Position numbers and translations under genes: made by a program. Under the pieces are notes generated by a model. The model worked only from the letters and a program-made list of their open reading frames with translations. It searched no databases and was not told the origin of the DNA. From positions 1,486,501 to 1,550,500 of the forward strand of contig NZ_CP080414.1 in assembly GCF_019457615.1 (NCBI RefSeq): 64,000 nt of DNA. Reading direction: 5' to 3'. How positions within the stretch are numbered: the first letter of the stretch is position 1; each line of letters begins with the position of its first letter. Shown here piece after piece: positions 1-8,131 of this stretch. The DNA comes from Shewanella zhangzhouensis (lineage in GTDB: Bacteria > Pseudomonadota > Gammaproteobacteria > Enterobacterales > Shewanellaceae).

Positions 1-293
1 TTGCCATGATTGCCCGCTATGTGCCCGAGCGCATGGGCGGCTTTATGATGGGTGCCTACTTTGTGGCAACCGGCATCAGCCAGTATCTGGGCGGTGTGGT
101 GGCCAACTTTGCCAGCGTGCCCCAAGGGATTACTGACCCGCTGGAAACCCTTACCATCTACACCAGCCTGTTTAATAAGCTGGGATTTGCGGCCCTGGGT
201 TGCACCCTGATTGCACTGGCAGTATTGCCGCTGATGCGACGCTTAACCCAGACGCACCATAGCCATAATGGCAGTGAGCATGTCGACGCCTGA
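1..293 (+). CDS. C-terminal part of a POT/PTR-family peptide:H+ symporter (partial, 5' end outside window)
   Basis: Only the last ~97 codons are present; the reading frame is open back to the window edge. The visible protein resembles the end of Escherichia coli DtpA-type proton-coupled di-/tripeptide symporters: a 'VPERMGGFMMGAYF' helix start, a glycine-rich helix (YLGGVVANFASVP), the 'TDPLETLTIYTSLF' linker and a final hydrophobic helix followed by a His-rich polar tail (THHSHNGSEH). The inferred role is uptake of small peptides across the inner membrane. A hairpin followed by a T-run lies about 50 bases after the stop. Family assignment is from remembered similarity; substrate is inference. 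Confidence 0.8.
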   Translation, partial: AMIARYVPERMGGFMMGAYFVATGISQYLGGVVANFASVPQGITDPLETLTIYTSLFNKLGFAALGCTLIALAVLPLMRRLTQTHHSHNGSEHVDA

Positions 294-341
294 TAAGACG
301 TTTTGAGCCGACACCGCTTGTTAACCCAATGATGTTTGAAT

Positions 342-369
342 AGCGCCGCCTCGTGCGGCGCTGTTTTTC
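342..369 (+). terminator. Rho-independent terminator after the POT transporter, directly before the beta-lactamase RBS
   Basis: An 8-bp perfect GC-rich stem (342-349 with 355-362, loop CTCGT) is followed by GTTTTTCT. It ends only 6 bases before the AAGGAG of the downstream beta-lactamase gene, so it could also act as an attenuator for that gene. Confidence 0.8.
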
Positions 370-385
370 TGATAAAGGAGTGTCC

Positions 386-1126
386 ATGAGAATTGCGATA
401 CGCGGGTGTGCTGCGTTGATGATAGGGGTCATTGCCATTGCCATTGCCATTGCCATTGCCAATGCCCAGGCACTGGAAATCACGCCCCTGTCAGAGCAGC
501 TTTTCCTGCACCAGAGTGAGAAAGAGGTGGAAGGCTTTGGCAAGGTCTCCGCCAATGGCCTGGTACTCGTGGAGGGCAAAGAGGCCTTTGTGGTGGATAC
601 GCCCTGGACGGATGCCGATGCTGAGGCTTTGCTCCAATGGGCAAAGGCTAAAGGCTTAACCGTAAAAGCCGTGCTCGCGACCCACTGGCACGAAGACAGG
701 GCCGGCAGCTTTGGGGTATTTGAGAAGGCCGGTATCACCACCCTGAGCTCTGAGGCGACCCAGGCCATTCTCAGGCAACATCAAAAGACCTTGGCGACCC
801 AAACTTTCAGTGGCGACGAGATACAGTACTTTGGCAACAAGGCCCAGGTGTTTTACCCGGGCGCTGGCCATGCGATGGATAATCTGGTGGTGTACCTGCC
901 TCACGAAAAGCTGCTCTTTGGCGGCTGTCTGGTGCGGGAGGCGTCAACGCGGTCGATGGGATTTTATGGCGATGGGTCGCTGCAGGCCTGGCCTGATTCC
1001 ATGTCGCGGGTGATGGCGAAATTCCCTGATGTCATCACTGTGGTGCCGGGCCATGGCGCGCTGGGGGATAAACGCTTGCTTGAGCACACCAGGGTACAGG
1101 CCGAGGCGGCGCTCAAGGCGCAATAA
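386..1126 (+). CDS. Secreted subclass B1-type metallo-beta-lactamase
   Basis: The 246-residue protein has a signal peptide with an unusual (Ile-Ala)5 hydrophobic core (residues 16-25) and a mature metallo-beta-lactamase fold. All class B1 zinc ligands are visible: H100-W-H102-E-D104, H162 (GHAMDN), C181 (FGGCLV) and H223 (PGHG). The expected activity is periplasmic hydrolysis of beta-lactams, including carbapenems. Arg184 occupies the place where many B1 enzymes have the substrate-binding Lys224, so the substrate profile may differ. The ATG at 386 is chosen because AAGGAG lies 5 bases upstream; an upstream in-frame codon at 353 falls inside a terminator hairpin. Chromosomal B1 enzymes are known in several Shewanella species, so this is probably intrinsic. 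There is no mobile element beside it. Family call is strong; activity is inferred. Confidence 0.88.
   Translation: MRIAIRGCAALMIGVIAIAIAIAIANAQALEITPLSEQLFLHQSEKEVEGFGKVSANGLVLVEGKEAFVVDTPWTDADAEALLQWAKAKGLTVKAVLATHWHEDRAGSFGVFEKAGITTLSSEATQAILRQHQKTLATQTFSGDEIQYFGNKAQVFYPGAGHAMDNLVVYLPHEKLLFGGCLVREASTRSMGFYGDGSLQAWPDSMSRVMAKFPDVITVVPGHGALGDKRLLEHTRVQAEAALKAQ
431..460 (+). repeat. Five tandem copies of the hexamer ATTGCC in a signal-peptide coding region
   Basis: Five perfect ATTGCC copies are followed by one degenerate copy (AATGCC, 461-466). Each unit encodes Ile-Ala, so slippage would change the hydrophobic core of the beta-lactamase signal peptide in two-residue steps without a frameshift. 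Confidence 0.95.
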
Positions 1127-1147
1127 AGTGGGTTAATGTTACCCGGA

Positions 1148-1378
1148 TTAATCGAGTCCCAGCCGTGCTTCTGACTCCAGCCACTTGGCCCTGCTGAGTG
1201 GCTGATTATTTTCACCTTCGAGGGCTTTTTTACGGGCGGGCAGACTGGCGAGGATCTCCAGTTTGCGCTCATCACTTGATTGAGACCAACCGACGATTTC
1301 ATCGATATGGCGCAGGCAGCCCATACAGTAGTCATCATCATTCAAGCCGCAGCGGGCAACGCAGGGCGACTGTATCAT
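1148..1378 (-). CDS. DUF1289-family small cysteine-rich protein
   Basis: This 76-residue protein begins MIQSPCVARCGLNDD and carries the conserved Cys pattern of DUF1289 (C6, C10, C18, C21), likely a small metal-binding knot. The family has no established function. The C-terminal half is charged and contains an LSRAKW motif. The ATG at 1378 is preferred over upstream in-frame codons because it starts the conserved motif and a GGAG lies 6 bases before it. It is convergent with the beta-lactamase gene, with only ~21 bases between the stops. Confidence 0.8.
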   Translation of the reverse strand: MIQSPCVARCGLNDDDYCMGCLRHIDEIVGWSQSSDERKLEILASLPARKKALEGENNQPLSRAKWLESEARLGLD

Positions 1379-1569
1379 AGGGGTCTCCAAACTGGCAGCG
1401 GGTGTTGTGGGAGGCCAGAGTCTACCACCGCAAAGACAGGATTCCCACAGAAGCCAGGGCAGCAAAGGGCGTTGCCGAGGCCCACACTGTCAAGGACCCG
1501 GGCCTGAGGTTATAATGATGCCCTGTTTAATTGGGTCACGGCTATGGTGTGGCCCCGGATGAGTTATCC

Positions 1570-2952
1570 ATGTCCCCAGAAGAAAGAGCGCCGAACAATA
1601 CCCATGTCAGTGAGCCTGCAAAAGATACTCATGAAGCCTTTGCGCATTCCTTTCATGATGCAAAAAACGGTGTATCTCCGGCACCCCTGAATCCGGCCTT
1701 TGAGCTTCAGTTGCCCAGGGTTCGCCACACCCTGAGCGAGCTTGCCGCTTTACTCATCGATGCCCGCTCACTGTGGGACATACGCACTTTTAATTGCCAA
1801 ACCCTGCCGTGGGAGGCGTCTTTTCCGGCTCTGGCATCCTTTGTATTGGCGCTGGAAGATGAGGCCCTCGAGGCGCTAGATGCGAGTCAGGATAGATTAT
1901 ACGAAACCCTAAGACAGGCGCTTGAAACCGACCTCAGCCAGGCGGGTCTTAGCTGGAACAGCGCGTTGTTTTCATGGCAACTCACCGAGCTTAAAGGCAC
2001 AGAGCAGCGTTCTGCCGCCTTACTGCCAGAGCGGCAAGTCAGCCGTTTTGCCGCAGGCATCAAGGGGCGCAAGTGGGAGCAAATCAGCCGGTTCGCAGCC
2101 GCGCTTTCGCAATCACCCACACCTTACCCCGTGCTGGAGTGGTGCGCCGGTAAGGGGCATCTTGGGAGACTCGTTGGCGCCGTAAGCCACAAGCCCGTGC
2201 TAAGCCTTGAGTGGCAGCAACAGCTGTGCCTTGACGGGGAAAAAGAAGCGCAAAAGCGCGGTGTCAACCAACGCTTTGTGTGTGCCGATGCCTTTTCCGA
2301 AGAGGCGGAGCTGCTACAGGGTGAGCAGCATGCGCTGGCGCTCCACGCCTGCGGTGAGCTGCATCTGGTGTTGTTAAGGCGCGCCGCGGCGGCCCAAACC
2401 CGGGCTATCAGTCTGTCACCCTGTTGTTATCATCTTATTCAAGGGGAGCAGTACGCTGGGCTCAGCGACAGCGCCAGAGCCACCGGACTGGTGCTCGACA
2501 AGCATGGCCTGCAGCTCCCCCTCAATCACTCGGTCGTCGCCAGCGCCAAAGAAAACCAGGACCGGCTGAAGGAAGTTCAGTGGCGCCTGGGGTTCGACAG
2601 CCTGCAGCGTCATCTGCGCCGGGACGACAGTTACTTACCCTTGCCCTCGGTGCGCCAAAGCCAGCTTTCCGGCAGTTTTGATGCCTTTTGTCGCTGGGCC
2701 TGTGAGCTTAAAGGCCTGGCGTTACCTGCGGATTTTTGTGGTGATGAATGGTTGGCGCAAGGATGCCAGCGCCAGCGCCTGACCCGACGATTGGATCTGG
2801 TGGCGCACCTGTTCAGACCTGTGATTGAGCAGTATCTGCTACTCGACAGGGCTGCATTTTTGTTGGAGTCGGGCTACCGGGTCAGCCTCAGTGCGTTCTG
2901 CCCTCCGGGGGTGACGCCCCGTAATGCCCTGATTGACGCCCGTCGTGATTGA
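1570..2952 (+). CDS. Class I SAM-dependent methyltransferase, Methyltransf_32 (METTL25/RRNAD1-like) family
   Basis: The 460-residue protein has a SAM-binding motif VLEWCAGKGHLG starting at V188, the LHACGELH segment, and a Cys-Cys-Tyr-His signature (C285-C286-Y287-H288). This combination is typical of Methyltransf_32 proteins related to eukaryotic METTL25/RRNAD1. The N-terminal ~150 residues are family-specific and helical. The substrate is unknown; RNA or protein is possible by analogy only. The ATG at 1570 was chosen; a TTG at 1531 would add 13 residues. Neither has a strong ribosome-binding site. The gene stands alone, with 303 non-coding bases before oleA. Confidence 0.72.
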   Translation: MSPEERAPNNTHVSEPAKDTHEAFAHSFHDAKNGVSPAPLNPAFELQLPRVRHTLSELAALLIDARSLWDIRTFNCQTLPWEASFPALASFVLALEDEALEALDASQDRLYETLRQALETDLSQAGLSWNSALFSWQLTELKGTEQRSAALLPERQVSRFAAGIKGRKWEQISRFAAALSQSPTPYPVLEWCAGKGHLGRLVGAVSHKPVLSLEWQQQLCLDGEKEAQKRGVNQRFVCADAFSEEAELLQGEQHALALHACGELHLVLLRRAAAAQTRAISLSPCCYHLIQGEQYAGLSDSARATGLVLDKHGLQLPLNHSVVASAKENQDRLKEVQWRLGFDSLQRHLRRDDSYLPLPSVRQSQLSGSFDAFCRWACELKGLALPADFCGDEWLAQGCQRQRLTRRLDLVAHLFRPVIEQYLLLDRAAFLLESGYRVSLSAFCPPGVTPRNALIDARRD

Positions 2953-3255
2953 AACCGCGTCACTTACCCCTCTTTATTGGCAGCGGCATTTTTCGTTTGC
3001 CGTACCCTTTATCACCGATTGAAAGTGGGCGAAAAGCCGCGGCGTTCTCAGGCTGGTTTCAGCCAGGGCTGTTTGAATAGCGGGCCGATTGAGGCTCAAA
3101 CCTTTGCTCAAGGGGTCGGATGAGCCGACTTCGAGGGCTTAAACTTGAGTATTTTGGTTGGCGACAGAGGCATTTCTCTGGATAATGGCCCTCTATTATC
3201 GGGCCTTAACGGCATTCGGCCGGGCGTGCTTTGCATCCTAGATAACAAGAACTGA
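2953..3255. other. Intergenic region upstream of oleA
   Basis: This 303-base stretch has no credible coding sequence and should hold the ole promoter, but I see no clear -35/-10 pair. Two interlocked inverted repeats occur at 3181-3205 (GATAAT...ATTATC and GGCCC...GGGCC), a possible operator or hairpin. Confidence 0.4.
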
Positions 3256-4305
3256 ATGAAATATTCCCGCGTTTTTATCAACAGCATGGCCTATGAATTG
3301 GCCCCTGTTGTGGTGTCAAGCTCAGAGCTTGAACAACGTCTTGCTCCCCTGTATCAGAAGTTTCGTATACCCATGGGACAATTGGCAGCCCTTACCGGTA
3401 TTCGTGAACGCCGCTGGTGGCCGCTCGGGCATAAACTGTCCGATGGCGCCATTGCCGCTGCCAACAAGGCACTGAATGAAACAGGCCTGCAGGCGACCGA
3501 TTTGGGCGCCGTTGTGTACACAGGGGTATGCCGCGACCAACACGAACCCGCCACCGCCTGCCGCATTGCGGCCGCACTGGGTGTGGGCCGCGACAGCGCC
3601 ATCTATGACATCTCCAATGCCTGCCTGGGTGTACTGTCAGGCATTCTGGATATCGCCAACCGCATTGAGCTTGGCCAAATCCGCGCCGGGCTGGTGGTGT
3701 CCTGTGAATCGGCCCGTGACATAGTGGATGCCACCATAGAGCGGATGCTTGAAGAGCCCACCATGCAGAATTTTGCCCAGTCGCTGGCGACCCTGACTGG
3801 CGGCTCGGGCGCTGTGGCGGTATTGCTGACCGATGGCAGCTTTAATTTGGCGACGGCGCGCAATCATCAATTGCTGGGTGCCAGTCAATTGGCCGCTCCG
3901 GAACACCATGAGCTGTGTCAGTGGGGGCTTCAGGAAACAGGTCATCGCCTGTACCGTGAGTTTATGCGCACCGACGCAGTGGCGCTGCTGAAAGAAGGGG
4001 TAGAGCTTGCCAAACAAACCTGGCAGCACTTCCTCGGTCAGCGTGAGTGGCTGGCAAGCCAGGTGGACAAGGTGATTTGTCACCAGGTGGGCGCGGCCAA
4101 CCGCAAGCAGGTGCTCTCGGCACTGCAAATTCCTGAAGAAAAAGAATTTCCCACTTTTGCCGAGCTTGGCAATATGGGCACAGTGTCCTTGCCGGTATCG
4201 GCGGCCATTGCCCACGACCAGGGCTTTTTGCGCCCGGGGGATCAGGTCAGCTTCCTCGGTATTGGTTCGGGGCTGAACTGCATGATGTTGGGGCTTCGCT
4301 GGTAA
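3256..4305 (+). CDS. oleA: OleA: thiolase-superfamily acyl-CoA condensing enzyme for long-chain olefin synthesis
   Basis: OleA joins two fatty acyl-CoA molecules head to head by non-decarboxylative Claisen condensation, giving a beta-keto acid. The 349-residue protein is KASIII-like with the catalytic Cys123 in the NACLG motif, His276 (CHQVG) and Asn306 (GNMGTV). Glu97 in the DQHEPATA loop matches the glutamate that distinguishes OleA from FabH. It is the first gene of a four-gene unit, with its TAA overlapping the oleB ATG by one base. In Shewanella the pathway makes a polyunsaturated C31 hydrocarbon; that product is family knowledge, not visible here. The start has only a weak ribosome-binding site. 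Confidence 0.93.
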   Translation: MKYSRVFINSMAYELAPVVVSSSELEQRLAPLYQKFRIPMGQLAALTGIRERRWWPLGHKLSDGAIAAANKALNETGLQATDLGAVVYTGVCRDQHEPATACRIAAALGVGRDSAIYDISNACLGVLSGILDIANRIELGQIRAGLVVSCESARDIVDATIERMLEEPTMQNFAQSLATLTGGSGAVAVLLTDGSFNLATARNHQLLGASQLAAPEHHELCQWGLQETGHRLYREFMRTDAVALLKEGVELAKQTWQHFLGQREWLASQVDKVICHQVGAANRKQVLSALQIPEEKEFPTFAELGNMGTVSLPVSAAIAHDQGFLRPGDQVSFLGIGSGLNCMMLGLRW

Positions 4306-5237
4306 TGGATAATCATAAAATGCTGGACAGCCTGCTGCCTTTTCGTCGCCGTTTTTTCAATCACGGCGGCCACAATATTCACTTTGTCGATGAGGGACCA
4401 GAGGGCGACATTGAGCCAAAAGGCACTGTCGTCATGGTGCACGGTAACCCGAGCTGGACCCTGTATTACCGCAATCTGATTGGCGCCCTCAAAGGCGAGT
4501 ATCGCTGCATTGCCATGGATAATGTGGGTTGTGGCTTGTCGGATAAACCCGATGACAGCCGTTATCATTACACCCTGACAAGCCGTGTTGGCGATCTCGA
4601 AGCCTTGCTCGCGCACCTCAATGTGACCGAAAAAGTCACCCTGGTGGTACACGACTGGGGTGGCATGATTGGCATGGGCTGGGCGACGAAATACCCAGAT
4701 GCCATTGAAAGGCTGGTGATTTTAAATACGGCAGCATTTCACTTGCCTGCCAGCAAGCCCTTGCCGCTGAGGCTTAAAATTTGCCGTGATACCTGGCTTG
4801 GAACCCTGCTGGTGCGTGGCTTTAATGCCTTTGCCGGGCTTGCCTCTGTGATTGGCTGCAAGCGCAATCCTATGAGTGCTCAGATGCGTCGCGCTTACGT
4901 CGCGCCCTTTAACAGCTGGGCCAATCGTATTTCCACCCTGCGTTTTGTACAGGATATCCCCCTGAAGCCCGGCGACACCGCCTGGGATGAAGTGAGCCGA
5001 ATAGAGCAGAGCCTGGCGCAATTTACCCGTGTGCCAACACTCATTTGCTGGGGACTCAAAGACTTTGTGTTCGACAGGCATTTCCTTACCGTGTGGCAAG
5101 AAAAGCTGCCCCAGGCCGAGGTGCACGCCTTCGAAGACTGTGGTCACTACATCCTTGAAGATGCCAGCGACGAAGTGATAGCCCACATTCAGCGTTTCGT
5201 GGCCGCCCCTGCGACCGCCGAGGCCCTCGCATCATGA
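4305..5237 (+). CDS. oleB: OleB: alpha/beta-hydrolase, cis-beta-lactone decarboxylase
   Basis: OleB belongs to the haloalkane-dehalogenase-like alpha/beta hydrolases and converts the beta-lactone made by OleC into a cis-olefin plus CO2. The 310-residue protein shows the oxyanion-loop motif HGNPSW (46-51), the nucleophile elbow HDWGG with Asp117, an acid candidate D253 (GLKDF) and catalytic His281 (CGHYILED). An Asp rather than Ser nucleophile fits OleB. It overlaps oleA by 1 base and oleC by 4 bases (ATGA), so the genes are likely translationally coupled. Enzyme function is established for the family in Xanthomonas and others. Confidence 0.92.
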   Translation: MDNHKMLDSLLPFRRRFFNHGGHNIHFVDEGPEGDIEPKGTVVMVHGNPSWTLYYRNLIGALKGEYRCIAMDNVGCGLSDKPDDSRYHYTLTSRVGDLEALLAHLNVTEKVTLVVHDWGGMIGMGWATKYPDAIERLVILNTAAFHLPASKPLPLRLKICRDTWLGTLLVRGFNAFAGLASVIGCKRNPMSAQMRRAYVAPFNSWANRISTLRFVQDIPLKPGDTAWDEVSRIEQSLAQFTRVPTLICWGLKDFVFDRHFLTVWQEKLPQAEVHAFEDCGHYILEDASDEVIAHIQRFVAAPATAEALAS

Positions 5238-6928
5238 ATGCCAACCTGTGCCGCCATTTGGTTTCGGCTGCACAGGCCCAGCCCCAGGGCTTGGCTGTTG
5301 CGGTACAAAGGCACAGATTCGGCAAGCCACCGCGGGGAATTGGTGAGCTTTGCTACGATGAGCTGACCCTGAGTGAACTTAATCGCCGCAGTGACGCCAT
5401 CGCCCATGGGCTGAATGCCATAGGTTTGAATGCCGGTGACAAGGCCGTGCTCATGGTGACCCCCGGGCTGGATTTTTTCGCCCTGACTTTCGCGCTGTTT
5501 AAAGCCGGGATCATCCCTGTGATGGTTGACCCCGGCATGGGTATCAAAAATCTCGGTCAGTGCTTTGATGAAGCAGCGCCCGATGCCTTTATCGGTATCC
5601 CCAAGGCCCATGTGGCGCGGATGCTGTTTTCATGGGGCAAAAAGACGGTTACCCAGTTGGTCACCGTTGGCCGGGGGCTCAAACTTTGGGGCGGCAATAC
5701 CCTGGCCCAGATAGAAAAACGCGGCCAGGATATGGGACCCTATCCCATGGCACTGCTCGATGAGCAGGCGCTTTGCGCCATCCTGTTTACCAGTGGCAGC
5801 ACTGGTATCCCCAAAGGTGTCGAGTACAGTCATCAGATGTTTGAGGCGCAAATTCAAGCGCTTAAACAGGATTATGGCATTCGCCACGGCGAGCGGGATC
5901 TGTCGACTTTCCCGCTGTTTGCCCTCTTTGGCCCTGCGCTTGGCATGGCTTCCATCGTGCCCTGTATGGATGCCAGTCGGCCTATCAAGGCAAAACCCGA
6001 ATATCTCTTTAAAGCCATCGCTGACTATCAGTGCACCAACCTGTTTTTGAATCCGGCGCTGCTGGATAAGCTTGGCCGTTACGGCGAGGCGAATGCATTG
6101 ACGCTGAATGGCGTCAGGCGGGTTATCTCTGCCGGGGCACCTGCGTCCATTGATGCCATCAGCCGCTTCCGCCAGATACTGCCGCCGGATGCGCCAGTGC
6201 TGAATTCTTACGGCGCCACTGAAGGCCTGCCACTGTGCTTTGTCGCCAGTGATGAGCTCCTTGCCAGCGGTGAGGTGACGGCCAAAGGTGGTGGCATCCT
6301 GGTGGGTAAACCCGTGCAGGGCGTCGCGCTTGAAATCATCGCCATCGATGAGGCGCCAATTGCCGAGTGGCAGGACGAGCTTAAACTGCAACCCTATGAA
6401 ATCGGAGAGATAGTGGTGAAAGGCCCCATGGTGAGCCGCGCCTACTATCACAGAGATGAAGCCACCAGTGTGGCCAAAATTGCCGATGGCGAGGGGATGT
6501 GGCATCGCATGGGTGACCTTGGCTATCTGGATGAGCTGGGGCGTCTGTGGATGTGTGGCCGCAAGGCCCATCGGGTGGATGCCACCGAAGGCGGCGCCTT
6601 CAGGAAACACTATTTCTCCATTCCCTGTGAGCGAATTTTCAATATCCATCCACTGGTTGCCCGCTCGGCACTGGTTGGGGTACATCGTCATGGGGATAAG
6701 ATCCCGCTGGTTTGCCTGGAACTCGAGCGGTCTCAGGCCTGTAACAATGCCAGCAGCCTCTACCGTGAGCTGCGTGAAATGGCCGAGGCCCACGAGATAA
6801 CCCAGGGAATAGATTTCTTCCTTATCCATGAGTCCTTCCCCATGGATGTTCGCCACAACGCCAAGATTTTCAGAGAAAAACTGGCGCTGTGGGCCGAAAA
6901 GCAACTCTCAGGTGGTCTGAACAAATGA
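5234..6928 (+). CDS. oleC: OleC: AMP-dependent beta-lactone synthetase
   Basis: OleC is an acyl-adenylate-forming enzyme that activates the beta-hydroxy acid made by OleD and closes it to a beta-lactone. In 564 residues I see the P-loop-like motif FTSGSTGIPKG (185-195), the A5 motif SYGATEG (325-331), the ribose-binding Asp428 in MGDLGYLD, and the C-terminal catalytic-lysine region HNAKIFREK (K544). The protein lacks any carrier-protein domain. It overlaps oleB (ATGA) and oleD by 4 bases each. Family members work in a soluble multi-enzyme assembly with OleB and OleD, which agrees with this gene arrangement. Confidence 0.93.
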   Translation: MNANLCRHLVSAAQAQPQGLAVAVQRHRFGKPPRGIGELCYDELTLSELNRRSDAIAHGLNAIGLNAGDKAVLMVTPGLDFFALTFALFKAGIIPVMVDPGMGIKNLGQCFDEAAPDAFIGIPKAHVARMLFSWGKKTVTQLVTVGRGLKLWGGNTLAQIEKRGQDMGPYPMALLDEQALCAILFTSGSTGIPKGVEYSHQMFEAQIQALKQDYGIRHGERDLSTFPLFALFGPALGMASIVPCMDASRPIKAKPEYLFKAIADYQCTNLFLNPALLDKLGRYGEANALTLNGVRRVISAGAPASIDAISRFRQILPPDAPVLNSYGATEGLPLCFVASDELLASGEVTAKGGGILVGKPVQGVALEIIAIDEAPIAEWQDELKLQPYEIGEIVVKGPMVSRAYYHRDEATSVAKIADGEGMWHRMGDLGYLDELGRLWMCGRKAHRVDATEGGAFRKHYFSIPCERIFNIHPLVARSALVGVHRHGDKIPLVCLELERSQACNNASSLYRELREMAEAHEITQGIDFFLIHESFPMDVRHNAKIFREKLALWAEKQLSGGLNK

Positions 6929-7980
6929 CCCAGGCTTTTTCCTTACATCCGGCGCAGCTGGATGCCGCCAAACGACTCAAAAGCCACGTCAGCCGCGTAC
7001 TGGTGACAGGCGCAGGGGGCTTTTTGGGGGAGGCGCTTTGCCGGCAGTTGCTGAGTGCTGGTATTGAGGTCGTCGGCATTGCCCGCTCGGTCTATCCAGC
7101 CCTTGATGCCATGGGTGTAGAGATGCACCGTGGCGATATCACCGACCCTGAGGCCCTGTCTGCGGCCATGAAAGGCTGCGAGCTGGTGTTTCATGTGGCG
7201 TCCAAGGCTGGGGTGTGGGGCAGCCGTGAAAGTTACTATGGCCCCAATGTCATCGGCGCTGGCAATGTGCTGAAGGCGGCCCGGGACCTGGGCATCAAAG
7301 CCATTGTTTACACCAGCACCCCCAGTGTGACCTTTGATGGTAAAGATGAATCGGGTATCGATGAGTCTGCGCCCTATGCAGCGCACTTTTTGAATCATTA
7401 CGGCGCATCCAAGGCCGAGGCCGAGGACATAATGTTGAAGGCGAACTCGCCGTCACTGGTGACTACTGCATTGAGGCCCCATCTGATTTGGGGGCCAAAC
7501 GATCCCCATCTGGTACCCAGGGTGCTGGAACGTGGCCGCGCCGGTCGTCTGCGTCTCCTGGGGGCCGAAGATAAGCTGGTGGATACCATTTATGTGGATA
7601 ACGCCGCCCATGCCCATGTGCTGGCGGCGCTTGCTTTGCTCGAAAAGCCCGGCGAGTGTGGCGGCAGAGCATTTTTCCTCAGCAACGGCGAGCCGGTCAC
7701 CATGGCGTCAATGTTGTCGAAAATTCTCGCCTGTGCCGGTTTGCCGGGCGTGACCCGCCGGGTACCCGTGTGGCTTGCTTACGCCATGGGCGCGTTTTTG
7801 GAAGGTGTGTATGGTCTTCTTGGCAAACAGGAGGAACCCCTGATGACCCGCTTTGTGGCAAGGCAGCTGTCTTGCAGCCACTACTACGATATCAGTGCCG
7901 CGCGGGAGATTTTAGGCTACGAGCCGCTGATTTCTCTGGATGAGGGCATGGCGCGGCTCAAGGCGTCACTGCAGCAATAG
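6925..7980 (+). CDS. oleD: OleD: NAD(P)-dependent 2-alkyl-3-keto acid reductase (extended SDR)
   Basis: OleD reduces the beta-keto acid from OleA to a beta-hydroxy acid using NADPH. The 351-residue protein has the Rossmann motif VTGAGGFLG (27-35), the SDR active-site pair Tyr159/Lys163 in YGASK, and a 3-beta-hydroxysteroid-dehydrogenase-like fold. The ATG at 6925 is chosen because it overlaps the oleC stop by 4 bases; an earlier in-frame codon at 6889 would overlap oleC by 40 bases. It is the last gene of the unit. The stop is followed 38 bases later by an imperfect hairpin without a T-run. Confidence 0.92.
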   Translation: MTQAFSLHPAQLDAAKRLKSHVSRVLVTGAGGFLGEALCRQLLSAGIEVVGIARSVYPALDAMGVEMHRGDITDPEALSAAMKGCELVFHVASKAGVWGSRESYYGPNVIGAGNVLKAARDLGIKAIVYTSTPSVTFDGKDESGIDESAPYAAHFLNHYGASKAEAEDIMLKANSPSLVTTALRPHLIWGPNDPHLVPRVLERGRAGRLRLLGAEDKLVDTIYVDNAAHAHVLAALALLEKPGECGGRAFFLSNGEPVTMASMLSKILACAGLPGVTRRVPVWLAYAMGAFLEGVYGLLGKQEEPLMTRFVARQLSCSHYYDISAAREILGYEPLISLDEGMARLKASLQQ

Positions 7981-8018
7981 ATTCTAAAAGCAAACCCCAA
8001 AAATCAGCCCCCCAAATA

Positions 8019-8045
8019 AGCCCCAGGACGATTTGTCTCGGGGCT
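8019..8045 (+). other. Imperfect hairpin downstream of oleD
   Basis: AGCCCC (8019-8024) pairs with GGGGCT (8040-8045), and GGAC pairs with GTCT further in, around a GATTT loop with one A-C mismatch. There is no T-run after it, so it may mark the 3' end of the ole transcript but is not a standard terminator. Confidence 0.35.
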
Positions 8046-8131
8046 GAAGCTATAGCCATTCAAACTCCCCTCAAACAGACTTCACGCCAGATGAGGCGCA
8101 AAGCTGGCTTACGCCAGCCCCGGCACCATCA

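Noticed and set aside
353..385. Longer N-terminus for the beta-lactamase starting at 353
   Set aside because: The start lies inside a terminator stem and would put a polar, non-signal sequence before the signal peptide; 386 has a good ribosome-binding site.
431..466. Phase-variable on/off switch by the ATTGCC repeat
   Set aside because: The unit length is six, so copy change keeps the reading frame; only graded effects are possible.
5630..6904. A 424-codon open frame on the minus strand opposite oleC
   Set aside because: It mirrors the oleC coding frame in a GC-rich gene, has no recognisable product and no ribosome-binding site; oleC itself has complete motifs.
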